Position numbers and translations under genes: made by a program
Shown here: positions 47,201 through 60,278 of the stretch, one piece after another
Numbering within the stretch: the first letter of the stretch is position 1
How the letters are laid out: each line of letters starts with the position of its first letter
Notes under the pieces: model-generated
The model's input: only the letters and a program-made list of their open reading frames with translations
Database searches by the model: none
What the model was told of the DNA's origin: nothing
From: Lamellibrachia columna
Taxonomy: Eukaryota; Annelida; Polychaeta; Sabellida; Siboglinidae
NCBI GenBank assembly: GCA_963662155.1
Contig: OY759274.1
Coordinates: forward strand, 41,647,342 to 41,711,341
Direction: 5' to 3'
Length of the DNA stretch: 64,000 nucleotides

Positions 47201-50200
47201 TTTGTTCTACTGTTTCCATTAGTAATTTTGGAGGAATCCCATCCACTCCCGGTGATTTATTATCCTTCATTGCCTTTATTTTCTTAGCTACCATTTCTGG
47301 AGTTACAACTAACGGTCCTAAATAGTCAGATTTAGCCTCCTGAAATTTAGCATCAGCAACTGGTGATGAACTAATATCTTCTTTGGTAAACACTGAACTG
47401 AAGTAACCATTTAGGTCTTCTGCCGTTAAAAACCCCTGTGATATTATATTTCCAGCACTGTCTTCTAGAGGTCCAACCTTGTCTTGTACGTTTTGTTTAC
47501 TCCTGACATATGCATAAAAACTCTTGCTGTAATTTTTTATGTTACATGCTAGTTTTTGCTCATAGCTTCTTTTAGATTGTCTGATTTCAGTTGTAGCTGC
47601 ATTAAGTGCCTCTTTGTAATTTGCATAGTCTTCTTCCTTTCCGGTACGCCTATAAACCCTCCACATAGTTTGTTTTAACACTATTTTTCTAATAGCCTCT
47701 TTTGACAAGTGTTTCTTTCTACACCGTTTTCCTTGTTTTTGGAAGGGAACAAATTTATCGATGATACTCTCGATTTCATATTTTAGAATATTCCAACATT
47801 CAATTGCGGTCTTATTCATCAGCATGTTATTCCAGTCTAGCTTTGCTAAGTATTTTCTCATATCTTTGTAGTTACCTTTGTGGAAGTTTCTCTTGTACGT
47901 TTTCTTATTTTTACTTTCTGATTTTACATTGATGTCAAAATATAATTGATTATGGTCACTGTTACCCAATGGTTCAAGTATTTTTACATTGTCCACTAAT
48001 TCTTTTTGTGATGACAAAACTATATCTAATACATTTTCTCCCCTGGTTGGTTCTAGCACGTGCTGAGTAAGAAAGCTATCCTGGATTAAAAATATAAATT
48101 GTTGGTCCTCACTCCCTGTGCTCTCTAGATAATTCCATTGTATGTGTCCATGGTTAAAATCTCCCTTTATGATACATTCCCCTTTACTAACTTCCTTTGT
48201 AGCGGTTTTTATTTTTGTGTTGTCCTCTTCGTTTATGTTTGGGCTTCGGTAAACTAATCCAATAGTTAATTTTGAATTTCCTGAAACAATTTTGCACCAA
48301 ACAGCTTCATCGCAATCTGCTTCCCTTTCTAGTTTTATTTCATAAGCCTGAATAGATTCTTTAACATATAAAATAACTCCCCCTCCCCTTCTTCCTATTC
48401 GATCTTTCCGAAACATTACGTATCCTGTCAGTCCTGATTCAGCATCTGTTATGTCTATGTTGGCCCATGATTCAGTTATACCAATTATGTGAGGGTCAAT
48501 ATCGTCTACCATAATGTTTAATTCGTTTTTCTTATTTACTATGCTCCTTGCATTTAAACATACGCATCTATAACCTTTTTCAGAGATGTTTTTCGGATGA
48601 TTTGATATTGGTTTATCTGTGCTAGTGGCCTCTTGTTCTGCTTGAGACACCTCTAGGTAACCCCCCTGCACTTCTAGTTTAAACAATGTTTACTACCAAA
48701 AATATTTGTCATTGTACCCATGCCACTATCTACTGCTGCTGAAAGTTCGTCCGCGAATACTGCTGCCCCCTTTCCACTTAGATGAAACCCATCCTTCATG
48801 TACATATCAGCCCTCCCAACAAAACTTCCCCATAAATCCACAAATCCAACTTCTTCTTCCCTACATAGTTTCTGGACTAACATGTTAATTGCCATCCCCC
48901 GACAATTTCGATATTTGTGACCCCTCCTGCCCATTACTGGTAAAATCCCTGACAGTATTACCTGCTCAACCTGCGTCTGTTTTAGTGTTCTGACCAACTG
49001 CCTATATTTCCTAACTATGACAGTTGTACCCTCCCTCTCTACGTTATTTGTCCCTACGTGTAGTAAAACAGATCCACCCTTACCCGAATCTATGATGTTT
49101 TCTACCTTCTCAGTTATCGCCTCTATTTTGGCTCCAGGCAAGCAGACCACCACATCATCTCCCTTGTTTAAGACTCTGTCGGTCTTCCTAACTATCGAAT
49201 CCCCCACAAACACCCTCGCTCTCTTCCTCACCCCCTCTATCACTGCTGCAGAGTAGCTCTTCCGTTCGATCCCCTCCATCACATTCTGTCCTGACCCCTT
49301 CCCTCCTGTCTCCTTCGCTCCTGTCTCCCCCACTTCCCTCTCCTTCGCTCTTGTCTCCCCCACTCCCCTCTCCTTCACTCCGGTTGTTTTCCCTCCCGTC
49401 TCCCCCACTCCATTCTCCTTCCCTCCCGTCTCCCCTACTCCCCTCTCCTTCACTCCAGTTGTCTCCCCCCCCCGTTCCTTTCCTTCCCGTCTCCTTACGT
49501 CCTGCCTCCCTACGACCTATCACCAAGTTAGACATATATGTCATAGTCATAGTCATAGTATATTGGACCACTTTTGCCGTTTTCCCCGGATTTTGAATAA
49601 TTTAATAGTTCGTTCGATGATGTCGTCAAAAATAAATAAAACATTTGCTGAAACGGGTTAGCATGTCCGAGTGGATACTAGATAGGTAAAATTTATTATA
49701 AAACTAGACGTGCGAAAAACATTGAATTGAGCAAGCTATAAACACTATGTCTAAGTTGTAACAATTGAAGTGTGCACAGAATGGCCATGGCCCATGCATA
49801 CCGTCGCACCGCTTGAGCTTCTGCAGTGAACGCCGCAGCACCAATATAGTCTAGACCTATAGAAAATGTATAGGTCTATGGTATTTCGTAATTTTGAAAA
49901 TAATAAAATGAATCTTATAAAGGACAGTTAGCTTTTGGTGGGCGAAAGGAGATTCCTTGACAAATGTTGGATGATTGGTTTTGTTTACAAAACTAGCGAT
50001 TCGGGCGGGGAAAGCATATGTCGTAAGTACGCGTCATTTTGAACAAGTTTCGTCGACAAGATGAACATTAAAGGGATACAAAAGTTATGGTATTGGGCCT
50101 ATGAACCTGTAAAAGTTTAGTATACTTTGGCCTTTGATTACTAAACTAGTCCCTTTTTGACTTAGCTGTGCAATTGACTGACAGTTTTCGTTACTTATGG

Positions 50201-53200
50201 TTGGATAACCGATTTCTTAGACCTGCGCAGGCGCTTATCGGTCGCATGGTTATCATGTCAGCTCCCAGTTAAACGGAGGTTTGATCAGAATTTCCCAATT
50301 TTAGAACAAATTCTGGATAAACCATTGGCGTGATATTCTTGATCTTAGTTGCGCATGGTTAGTTTTTGTTAACTCTTTTAGGTACATAGCCCCAACACCA
50401 TTACTTTTATTTCGATTTAATCATAATTCACAAAACACCGTTGAACAACGACTGTACACACCTTCCCTTACTCTGATGCATCCCCAAACGGCCATCGCCA
50501 GGTATGCCACGTAAAACACAGCCACGAACACTTTCACGATGACGTTATTCAAGATGTTTGCCCACGTGTCCCGGAAGAAGGAGATAGACCAGGGAGTCGG
50601 GCGCTCGGCCCCGTCGAGGTCGCCACCGGTACAGAACCACCGGAAGAAGACGTTTCGATCTTCTAGAACGCGAACAACGTGAGCATTTCACACCAGCGCC
50701 AATTAATAGTTTTCCAAGTTGTCGAGATCGCGTATCCGGTTCTATGTCCTAATCACAACCTAATGTCTGTGCGAGATTTTTCATATGTATAGTTATTATA
50801 TCACAGGCGTATTAATGAAATTGTGAAGCTGTCCAGGTCAATCTTGGGTTTAGTTTCACTCGGAAATATTAAAGTAACAGTTCATATACGAAAGGTTGTA
50901 GTCCAGTGAATGGGACCATCCAGTTATGCATTTTCACTTGGTGGCAGGCCAGTATCTTCATGTTATCGCTATTCTCATTTGACTGCATTTGTGCTCTCCG
51001 CATATTTGTTTCCAACTGAGTGGACATGCATTACTGATTGGTTATTGACTATGGTGTAGTATTATGTTTTAATAATAGCCATGTGCCGCATATTATTTAA
51101 GACTTAAAAATAAAACAATTCCCAGAATAAGTCTCGGACATTGTGACCGTTGAGAAGAAACTGGCGCGCCACCTGGTGAGTATGACAGTGATGATCACCA
51201 TCCACACTTGTTAAAGGTGCAAAGTCTAATCGTTTTTATTTAAAAATCATATGATATATCATAAATTATAAATATTGTTTATTCTAACATCTTGACAGTC
51301 TAAATGTGCTGTAATGTACCATATTAAAAACTCTGACCGTTATCTATTTGTAAATATCGACCTTACCGTTCCGCATGCAATGTAAACATGATATTCGAAT
51401 CGAAAAACAAAACAGATAACGTTCACATTTTATTAACACATTATGGTTCATTAAAGCACATTTAGGCGGCCAAAATGTTAGAACAAATACGACATAACGT
51501 GATTGTACGATAAACTATTAGACTGTACAGCTTTAACGTGGATGTGCCTTCACTTACTGGCCTCTGACGCCGGGGTAACCGCGGTGCAGGCGACTGGGTG
51601 TTTTCCTTCCGCCTCCCGGCGACCTGATAACGCCATGCAGGCCCCGAAGAACGTCATCTGTGTGACAGAGATGTCAAACGGCAACGATCGAATCAGTCCT
51701 TTAAAGGAATTTACAACGATTCTCATTGGCCAAAGGGAATGTAAAATGACTGTCATTGGTTAAAGGGGATGTAAAACGACTTTCATTAGTTAACTGATAT
51801 GGAACTAGTGTATTTATAAAATGCCCAAATTCTCTGGTTTGTTAGATCTCAAAGTACACTCTTTATTGCTGTTGTAAATTTACCGTCAGAAATTGCATAT
51901 AACATGAATTTGACGGCCAATTAAGGGCATCATAATAAAGCCGTCTATACCCGTATCACGTAATATGCAAAGAACATTCATATTCCGATCGAGTTTTGCC
52001 ATATACCAGGCTAATATAATGAAACATCGAAGGCCATGAACATTTATATATCTCTACATTAAAAAATCAGGCAGGTTTTGTTGGAAATCTGCCCAGCATA
52101 TGAAGCTTTGCCCTTCGCCCGCTATACGTTTTTCAATCGATTCTATACTCGTGTGATTAACACAAGAAAATAATATGTACTTTTCACGATTTTTCCATTT
52201 GATGTGTGTATACATGCAAATCCGCATTACAGCGGCGTACGTCCGTATTCCTCCCAAAATCCAACCGCTACGAGATAAAAAAAAAACACTTTTCAGAGCG
52301 CCAAACCACCTGGTAGAAGAAGTCAAACGCGATCCCGGCGCCCGCGAAGACGCAGAAGATATGCACGGTCTCGAACTGCGTGAAGGCTCCGACACCGATC
52401 GCCAACACGTCCGTGAGTGTCGTGATAGTGACACCGAGCGCAGCGTTGGCGTACGCCAGAGCCATGCGTTCGTCGACCGGCTGTCGGTGACTCGTCTGAC
52501 GCCATGCAGCCACCATCACGAATGTGGCGTCGACACCGATACCTACAAGACGACCCCGATGCGTTTACTGTACTTGCGTTAATCGCATTTATACTAGTTG
52601 TGTATTGTTTTATTTACACACTACTAATACTTGCTTATTCGTCTTCGCAGAGACTGCAGGATATGCTCGAAACAAGTCTTTTCAACCACACTCTGTTTTA
52701 AGTGAGTTCCACGTGAAGGGTTGCCGCGTGTTATTTGGTGGTCCTTTCTTTCTCTGTCCTTGCCAAGTCCATTCTTTCAACATCTCGTGTGGTGCTACGT
52801 TTGTTTGTCGTCCCTCTGAGCATTGCCAATTAATTTATCGCACGTATCTGAGACATAATGGTTATGACGGTTTAACATAGGAGAAGGCAGTGTTAGTTGA
52901 GCCATTAGGTTAGTTGAGCCACCCATGTTTCCCCCAGGAAACTACAGCAGTGACAGTTACATGGTCCCACCCCGTGATTGAACATGTTATTACATAGGTT
53001 TTTTGAAAGTTTCGATGATTGTGATTAATGTCTGCTGGTGTGTAAGCTACCGACACGCGTGGCTAGACTTTATTGTCTGTGCACTTACAAATGGTTTAAA
53101 TATACAGGTGAAGGAGATTGTTTTCATCACTTCGCGCATCAATGAGAAGTTGATTTAAAAAAGCTTAATTGTCGAAACTTGGCTAGTTGAGCCACATAAG

Positions 53201-56200
53201 GCCAAAGGGAGGGTTAGTTGAGCCACATAAGGCCAAAGGGAGGGTTAGTTGAGCCACATAAGGCCAAAGGGAGGGTTAGTTGAGCCACATAAGGCCAAAG
53301 GGAGGGCTAGTTGAGCCACATAAGGCCAAAGGGAGGGTTAGTTGAGCCACATAAGGCCAAAGGGAGGGTTAGTTGAACCACATAAGGCCAAAGGGAGGGC
53401 TAGTTAAGCCACATAAGGCCAAAGGGAGGGTTAGTTGAACCACATAAGGCCAAAGGGAGGGTTAGTTGAGCCACATAAGGCCCAAGGGAGGGTTAGTTGA
53501 GCAGCGGTTAAAGAACGAAGACGCGAGTTCTTTACCCCAAAATACATCAAGGAATTCAAATTGGGACATATTACCACTTAGTTACACTAGTTGCAATTGA
53601 CCTATAAGTCTATATTAATTAAGTGCGTCGACTTATTAATTAAGCGTGTAGACTTATCATAGATGTGTTGTACCCATTGGGTAAATGTGTTGGCTGAGTT
53701 GTTATGAAATTTTAGTACAAGGTCTACGTAAATTATGAAAATAAAGCATTTACCCAACTTACGCTACTCTGTGGGTCAACTTACCGCACACCAGCTTACC
53801 AACCCTACTTGAATCAGCTACATATATAATTATTATCTATGCATATTTGATATAAAATTATTATCTTGGTATAAAACAATTTTCTACTAATAATCATAGT
53901 TTATGTGAGTCAAAACTATTTTGACTTATGAATATGATTGCGCCCTAGATATCAAAAAGAATGAAAAATGGCTCAACTAACACTGCCTTCCCCTATATCT
54001 ATCTTGGTCGCCACCCATATCTACGAGTCACAACACATATTATCAAAGCAATACGTTATTTGTTACACAGGGAACCGATTTCGACAAAATTAGACAGTGA
54101 AATTAACATGCTCTTGTCGGGAATTCGATGTGTCGATGAAGATAACATAAAGTCTTCTTTCACTAGTGGTGCGCGGGTTCCATTTTTGTCAAATGTAATG
54201 CACGTCAAGTCAGGTGTCAAGTCAACGACCTCCAAGTCAAGTCTCGAGTCACCTCTCTAGAAAAAGCGGCGTGTATATTGGTCAAAGACAAATTTCTGAC
54301 CGGGGAACACGTTAAGATAAGGCAGTTACCTTGAAATCAATCTAACTGCGCATCGGTATGCGCATCGTAGTAGTCAACACAAACATTACAGGGTAACCTG
54401 GGGCAGGGCGGCCCACTAAGGAACATTTTCAAATTGTACACCTTTAAACTATGTTAACATGATTGTTTGTAATGTGCTCATGTTGTAGACAGGTATGTGT
54501 GTTATCCATTGGAAAATGTTTTCAGCAAATTGACAACCTAGATGAGTTGCATTTGAAACATAGCAAGAGTACCCCAAAAACATCTTGCCCCATCCCTGGG
54601 ACAAGACGGCCCTCTGCCTGGGGCAAGACGGTCAATAGTTCCCTCCCCCGTGGTTTTTGCTTATATGAATGAACAATTGCTCAAGCATAAAATGTATACA
54701 TGCAAATGGTATGATAGCAGTATATTAGGCTACTATAGTTGGTCAACTTAAATTGCAATTAACACATCATTTACACCTTGCAATCCATACATAATATAAT
54801 ATTAGCTTAGTAATATTCGACCAGGCTAGCAGGACATAAACTATACAACGTTCATATTATTATTAAATTTATTAAACATAATTGGTCACGTGTAAAACAT
54901 TTTATACATGCGCGTGCGGGATAAGACACAGGGACCGTCTTGCCCCACATGCACTATGTGTGTCATAACACGATGTATACAAAACACAACATAGTATTGC
55001 CTCGTTTTGTATTGTTTGACCTGTCAACTTATTAATAATAATATTATGTCACCAATTAAGTTTATGATTTATTATGATGAATTAGTCCATTTTACTATTG
55101 GCAAAATATTAGATCAGTGCATATATAATGTGCCTACAAAAGTTAAAAAAGCACACTGATTTAATTACGTCTGTCTCGTGTTGCTGAGCTTTAGGGTGAG
55201 TATCCGATAGATGTTGGGACGTTCAGAGTTATATATTTTTTGCGTACCTCCAGGGCCCGTTTAGCCCCAGGTTACCCTATTGTCGGTTGAAACTACATCA
55301 TTTATGCCAATAATAAACACAAATGATACATGTTTTGGTAAAAAGAACATAAATAAGAACCGAAGACAGTATAAATGTAAAGTGAGACCAAAGGCATTGT
55401 TTTGGGCATTTGCACCTATAAAAGTGCCCAAAAACTAACCATTTGCAACTATAATCACGAATATCACGCAAGTGGTTTACTGGGAATTTGTTCTAAAAGT
55501 ACGAAATTCTGGTATAATGTCATGTTTCGTGGAGGCTGACATATTTATCAGTGTTTGCAATTTTGACCAATCAGCGGCGAGCAGCCCCTTAACCCCCGAC
55601 GCGACTGTAGCATTCGGCTGTAAACATGATTCAGGAGGTATAGACAGTCGTTTTTTTCGATTTCCTTTGGAGAAACGGACAGTAGTGAAGCAACGAATTC
55701 ACAATTGCGGACAGGCTGGTTGGAATCCCACGCGATATGCGAGACTTTGTTCGGCCCGGTTTGAAGAGTCGTACCGACAATCTTCAAGCATGTATCTCAG
55801 TCGAATGCTTCGACAGTCGACACAACGCAAATACTCGATCAAGACTGGTGAACTGTCAAATCGGAACGCGAGGCGGTTATTAAACAATTAATGAATGGAC
55901 TACATTACCAAATCAGTTATTAAACAATTAATGAATGGACTACATTACCAAATCAGTTATTAAACAATTAATGAATGGACTACATTACCAAATCAGTTCA
56001 TTTTAGACGCAAACAGCATGTCCAAACATATTGGCAAGTATATAACTAAAATTGTCTACGATCAGGCGTTTAAAGTCGGAGTTGTGGGAAACCTAGTCGG
56101 CACTCTTGACGTAGGATTCTGAACAAATATGGCGCTGCCCATGCAAAACAGATTTTCGGTGTTCAACGAGGCATATTTAGTTAACCACTTGCGTTATATT

Positions 56201-59200
56201 CTTGATTATAGTTGCAAATGGTGAGTTTTCAAGTTCTCTTATAGGTGCAAAGGCCCCCAAAATGCCTTTGCTTTCACTTTAACGTACTACCAGTTGGGCC
56301 CCCGGCGGACAATGTTGTAAATTCGTTACACAAATTTGTTTTACTATGTCATATTAAAAAAAAAAATTCGTGACTTAATAAATAAAACAAAACGATAACA
56401 TTTTTAATGCATATTTCGCATATCATATTTCGCATATCACGCCCTACACAATACGAACATATCACATTGCAATATTCCTGCAAATGTTATATTTAAATAG
56501 TAAATAAATCTCGTGTTATGAGTGGTTATCGTGAGAGCACAGTACTTCGATAATCTTGCTGCCGACGAAGCTGTTACTATGTCAGATATAAAAAAAATTG
56601 GCAGGGGGCCCCCAATTTGTTTTGCCTTATCATAGAGACAAATAATAAATAAACATGTTGGCCAAGTGTTACTTAAGTGGTTTTACTCCTTGTGGGTCAA
56701 ATATTGAATATTGTAAACGTTTTGCTAAAATGTGATTTTACCGCGACTTAATAAACTACATGAAAATTTAATACTACATTTTTTATGCGAGTCTGACGTC
56801 AAATTGCAATATTCCTGCAAGTTTTATATTTTAATAGTAAATAAATCTCATGCTATGACCGATTACAATCAGAATACAGTATTTTCATAATTTTCAGATA
56901 TTTAAAAAATTTGCACGGGAACCCCAAACTTTTTTTTTCTTTTGGGGTCTAATGGATTTCAAACAACCTGTAAAATTTAAAGTTTAATAATTAATAAACA
57001 TCTATGTTCACCTCTGATATATAAACGGAAATGTTGAGTTGAAAAGCAAACTGGAACACGAAGAAAGGTCAGAGAGATGACATTTCACATTACTGTAGAA
57101 TGGCAAAACGACGTAAAAACGTAGCTTGTCATTACTTAGCAGCGCTGCCCCGTCGACTCACCGATGATGAGGAATGGGCACGTAGCGACGATGTCTGCGG
57201 CGGGGATCCCGAACTGACTGCACAGACCGACGGCGGACGGGATGGCGAGACAGGACGACATGACGCCAGCCACGGCCAGCAGCGGCTTGGCCTGCAGCCA
57301 GTCGCAGCTGAGGAGAGACACCGCCGAGAAGGCGACCAGTAGCCCGAACGAGACGAGGAACAGAGGCGCAACGCGTTTGGTGATCGCTCTCAGCTCTTCG
57401 CGAATCGACCTGCACAATGTATAAAAAAATTGTGCACTTACTAATTTTAAAAATAGGGTTGGGTGGGGAAAGGAGACCCCCCCCCATAAAGGTTCCTCCT
57501 CAATTCGATTTTTTTTGCTAGTCTCATTTCAAATAAATTTTGCGAAAAATCTTTTAGTTTGTGCAACTTTTGTATGTATTTTTTTGTGAAATCATCAAAC
57601 AAATTGTAAAATTATTTAAGGTTTTGTCAAACATTAAGTGAAGTGAGCTTCACGAATTTCACCCTTGGTGAAATTTCGTAACTTTATCATGTGATCGGCG
57701 AGATGATGGAAGTCACGCCCAACGATCAACATTGACCCGCGCAATGTTTACCATTTGGGATTATGATTGTGTTTGTGTTCCTTTGAGTTCAATAAACTTT
57801 TCCGATTCCGATTGGATATCCACTATTTTGAGCCTTACCAGATCTAACGACTAAAGTCAATTCTGTCAATGATTTGAAAAAAAGGCAAAATAGGCATTTT
57901 GTTATTAAGTCGACTGCGGATGTTAAATTAACTGTTCACTCACTACACAGTTTGACATCAACGAACCCGTTTCGCGATAGGCTAAATCAGCAACAAATAC
58001 AGTACCTTTAAGTCGACTGCGGATGTTAAATTAACTGTTCACTCACTACATAGTTTGACATCAACGAACCCGTTTCGCGATAGGCTAAATCAGTTAATGA
58101 TGGAGTTTTAAGGAACATAGTATGCGGGAAAGAATACTTTCGATATGTATATATCGTCTATGTACTATAAGTGATCTGGTTCATTAACTTAAGTACATTC
58201 CGCGGGTAGATATTTGTGACGTACCTATTCTCTGAAAATAGTAGTAACCATTTTCGCAGGGGTTATCATCGTGGGGTACGAGGCCCACTCACGGGGTAAG
58301 ACGTCCACCTTTGCGCGTTTGCAATATTATCATTTCTTTAGTTGAATATTTTTCTCATATATCGCCCACTACTGGACTCCTACAATCGCATCAGCCTATC
58401 GTATGCATTTACTTCTTGCGTCTTAGTTTCTCGTGGCTAGTATGCATAGTCCAACTCTGGCGTACGAACGATTTGTATAATTATAAAGCTAACATTTTAA
58501 TGTGAACAACTCTCGACGTGTTTTGCTTCTGCAGCTACCGCAGGTTATCGGGACTTGATGCTATCCAGTTCCATCTGGCTATCTAAAAATTCTTATTTTC
58601 GAGCCTTATGACTAGATAGAGAGCGGTAGCTATTTCTCACATAGGGCGTCTTGCCCCGCTTTATATTGTGCGTTTGCCAGTTACAGGGGTAAAACTGTGG
58701 AATTCTATTGATAGTTCATATATTTGTTGTCATAATGTTAATCTTTTTAAAAGAAATTATAAAGTTAAAATATTGAATAGTTATATATGTAATGCTTGAC
58801 TATTTGTGTTGATAAAATGACTGTGATTATTGTAATATTATCATACGTTCAATCAACAATTATTGACGTGGTTTTCGTTAAATTGAATGTACCAATTTAA
58901 ATCAACTTAATAATTCATGTTCGGTTTGCCAAGAATATACATGAAAATTATGTTGATGTAATACGTTTTGTAAATAATACGTCACATGCGCATATGTGTG
59001 TATTGTATTTATTTAGCATTATGCAATTTCATTTCTAATAAGGCATGTAATATAAGTGCCTATTACCTTTTCCTTTTTCGACAAGTTACTGTTAGGTAAT
59101 GTAGTAATAACTTCACTACTTCAATTATATTTGTCTACTGTTGAAATAAAGATCACCCCACCCATCCACCCACCCATCCATCAATCCATCCATTCACCTG

Positions 59201-60247
59201 GCCGTGTAGGGGAAGACGGTGATGTGCGGCAGATTGAGTCGTTTGACGAGTGTGAGGGCGTCCAACTGCCACTGGGTGCCTGTTGGGTGGTTGGGTTGCA
59301 GCGAGTATTGCAACTGAATAGAACGAGGCAGAGACAGAGAATTTTGTGTTTTCGTGTATGGTATTCAACTTTGAATATTACAGTTTAAGTGATGGGCTAT
59401 TGAAAATCACCCGATAAACGTGACATGACATCAAGAAATAAAGTTACCGCACGCTCGCACGCTCGCACGCTCGCACGCACACACGCACGCATATGTTGAT
59501 ACACTGCTACTGCGTCGTTCAACTGTGAATTCAAACAAAATGTTCCACAAAGTAAATAACTCTTAATATTTATTAATTTATATAGCACCAAATCTATACA
59601 ATTCTATGGTGCTGTACATAATAATAATAAATAATAATATTACATAAAACAATAATGATGATAGGATAAAAAAAATATACATAATATATTATATATAATC
59701 TAGACAAATATATCTAACAGTCAGAAACACTGATGCGGTACCGTACCCTCACCTTCCAAGCCTTGGCAGTCGTGTTCCCGCCTTCGTCGCTTACGCCGCC
59801 AAGCGAGTAACCAAGGAACACATCGATGCTTTCTCCTGACGGTAACGTCATCTCGTGAACAGGAAACCGGATTTGCGAGGGTTTGCCGCCAAAACGCTGT
59901 TGAAATCGAAGGATTCGCAGCACAGGGTCTTGTGGGCACTGTCCCCTACTTTTGCCGCATATGTCTTCGTAAGTGTACACCCGATTTATCACATACGTCG
60001 TTTTCATGGCGCGCACTGCGGAGTCTAGCTGCCTGACGTCGTCGATGGCGGCCGGGGACAGAACATCGCCGTCCACCGCCGTCACGACCAGTCGAAGGTA
60101 CTGGCCATACGAAGGGCTCCGTAGTCGGCTGTAATATATCTTATTAATCTAAATGTTCTTTTGAACATGTCTTAGAACAGTTCGTTTTCATGATTAAACG
60201 AGTCTTTTAACATACCCATGTGTTCGTGCGTGCGTGCGTGCGTGCGC

Positions 60248-60278
<31 letters not shown>

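Larger units (their letters stand above)
45717..49575 (-). mobile_element. Near full-length CR1 LINE in intron 7, same strand as the gene
   Basis: Two long overlapping frames (ORF1 49,453-48,674 and ORF2 48,686-45,813) are followed by a short 3' UTR ending in two ATTTAACAAG units at 45,717-45,740 (plus reading). This is the layout of CR1 clade non-LTR retrotransposons. The 5' limit is uncertain; related coding sequence continues to about 49,570, with a run of nine G on minus near 49,468 that shifts the frame. It accounts for most of intron 7 (5.3 kb). Being in sense orientation it can be co-transcribed with the host gene. Both frames are intact over most of their length, so it inserted recently. 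Confidence 0.95.

Noticed and set aside
50471..50471. GTAAGG as the exon 7 donor
   Set aside because: It would put exon 8 out of frame; the GTGTGT donor 10 bases later restores the conserved REG-IHLSNL reading.
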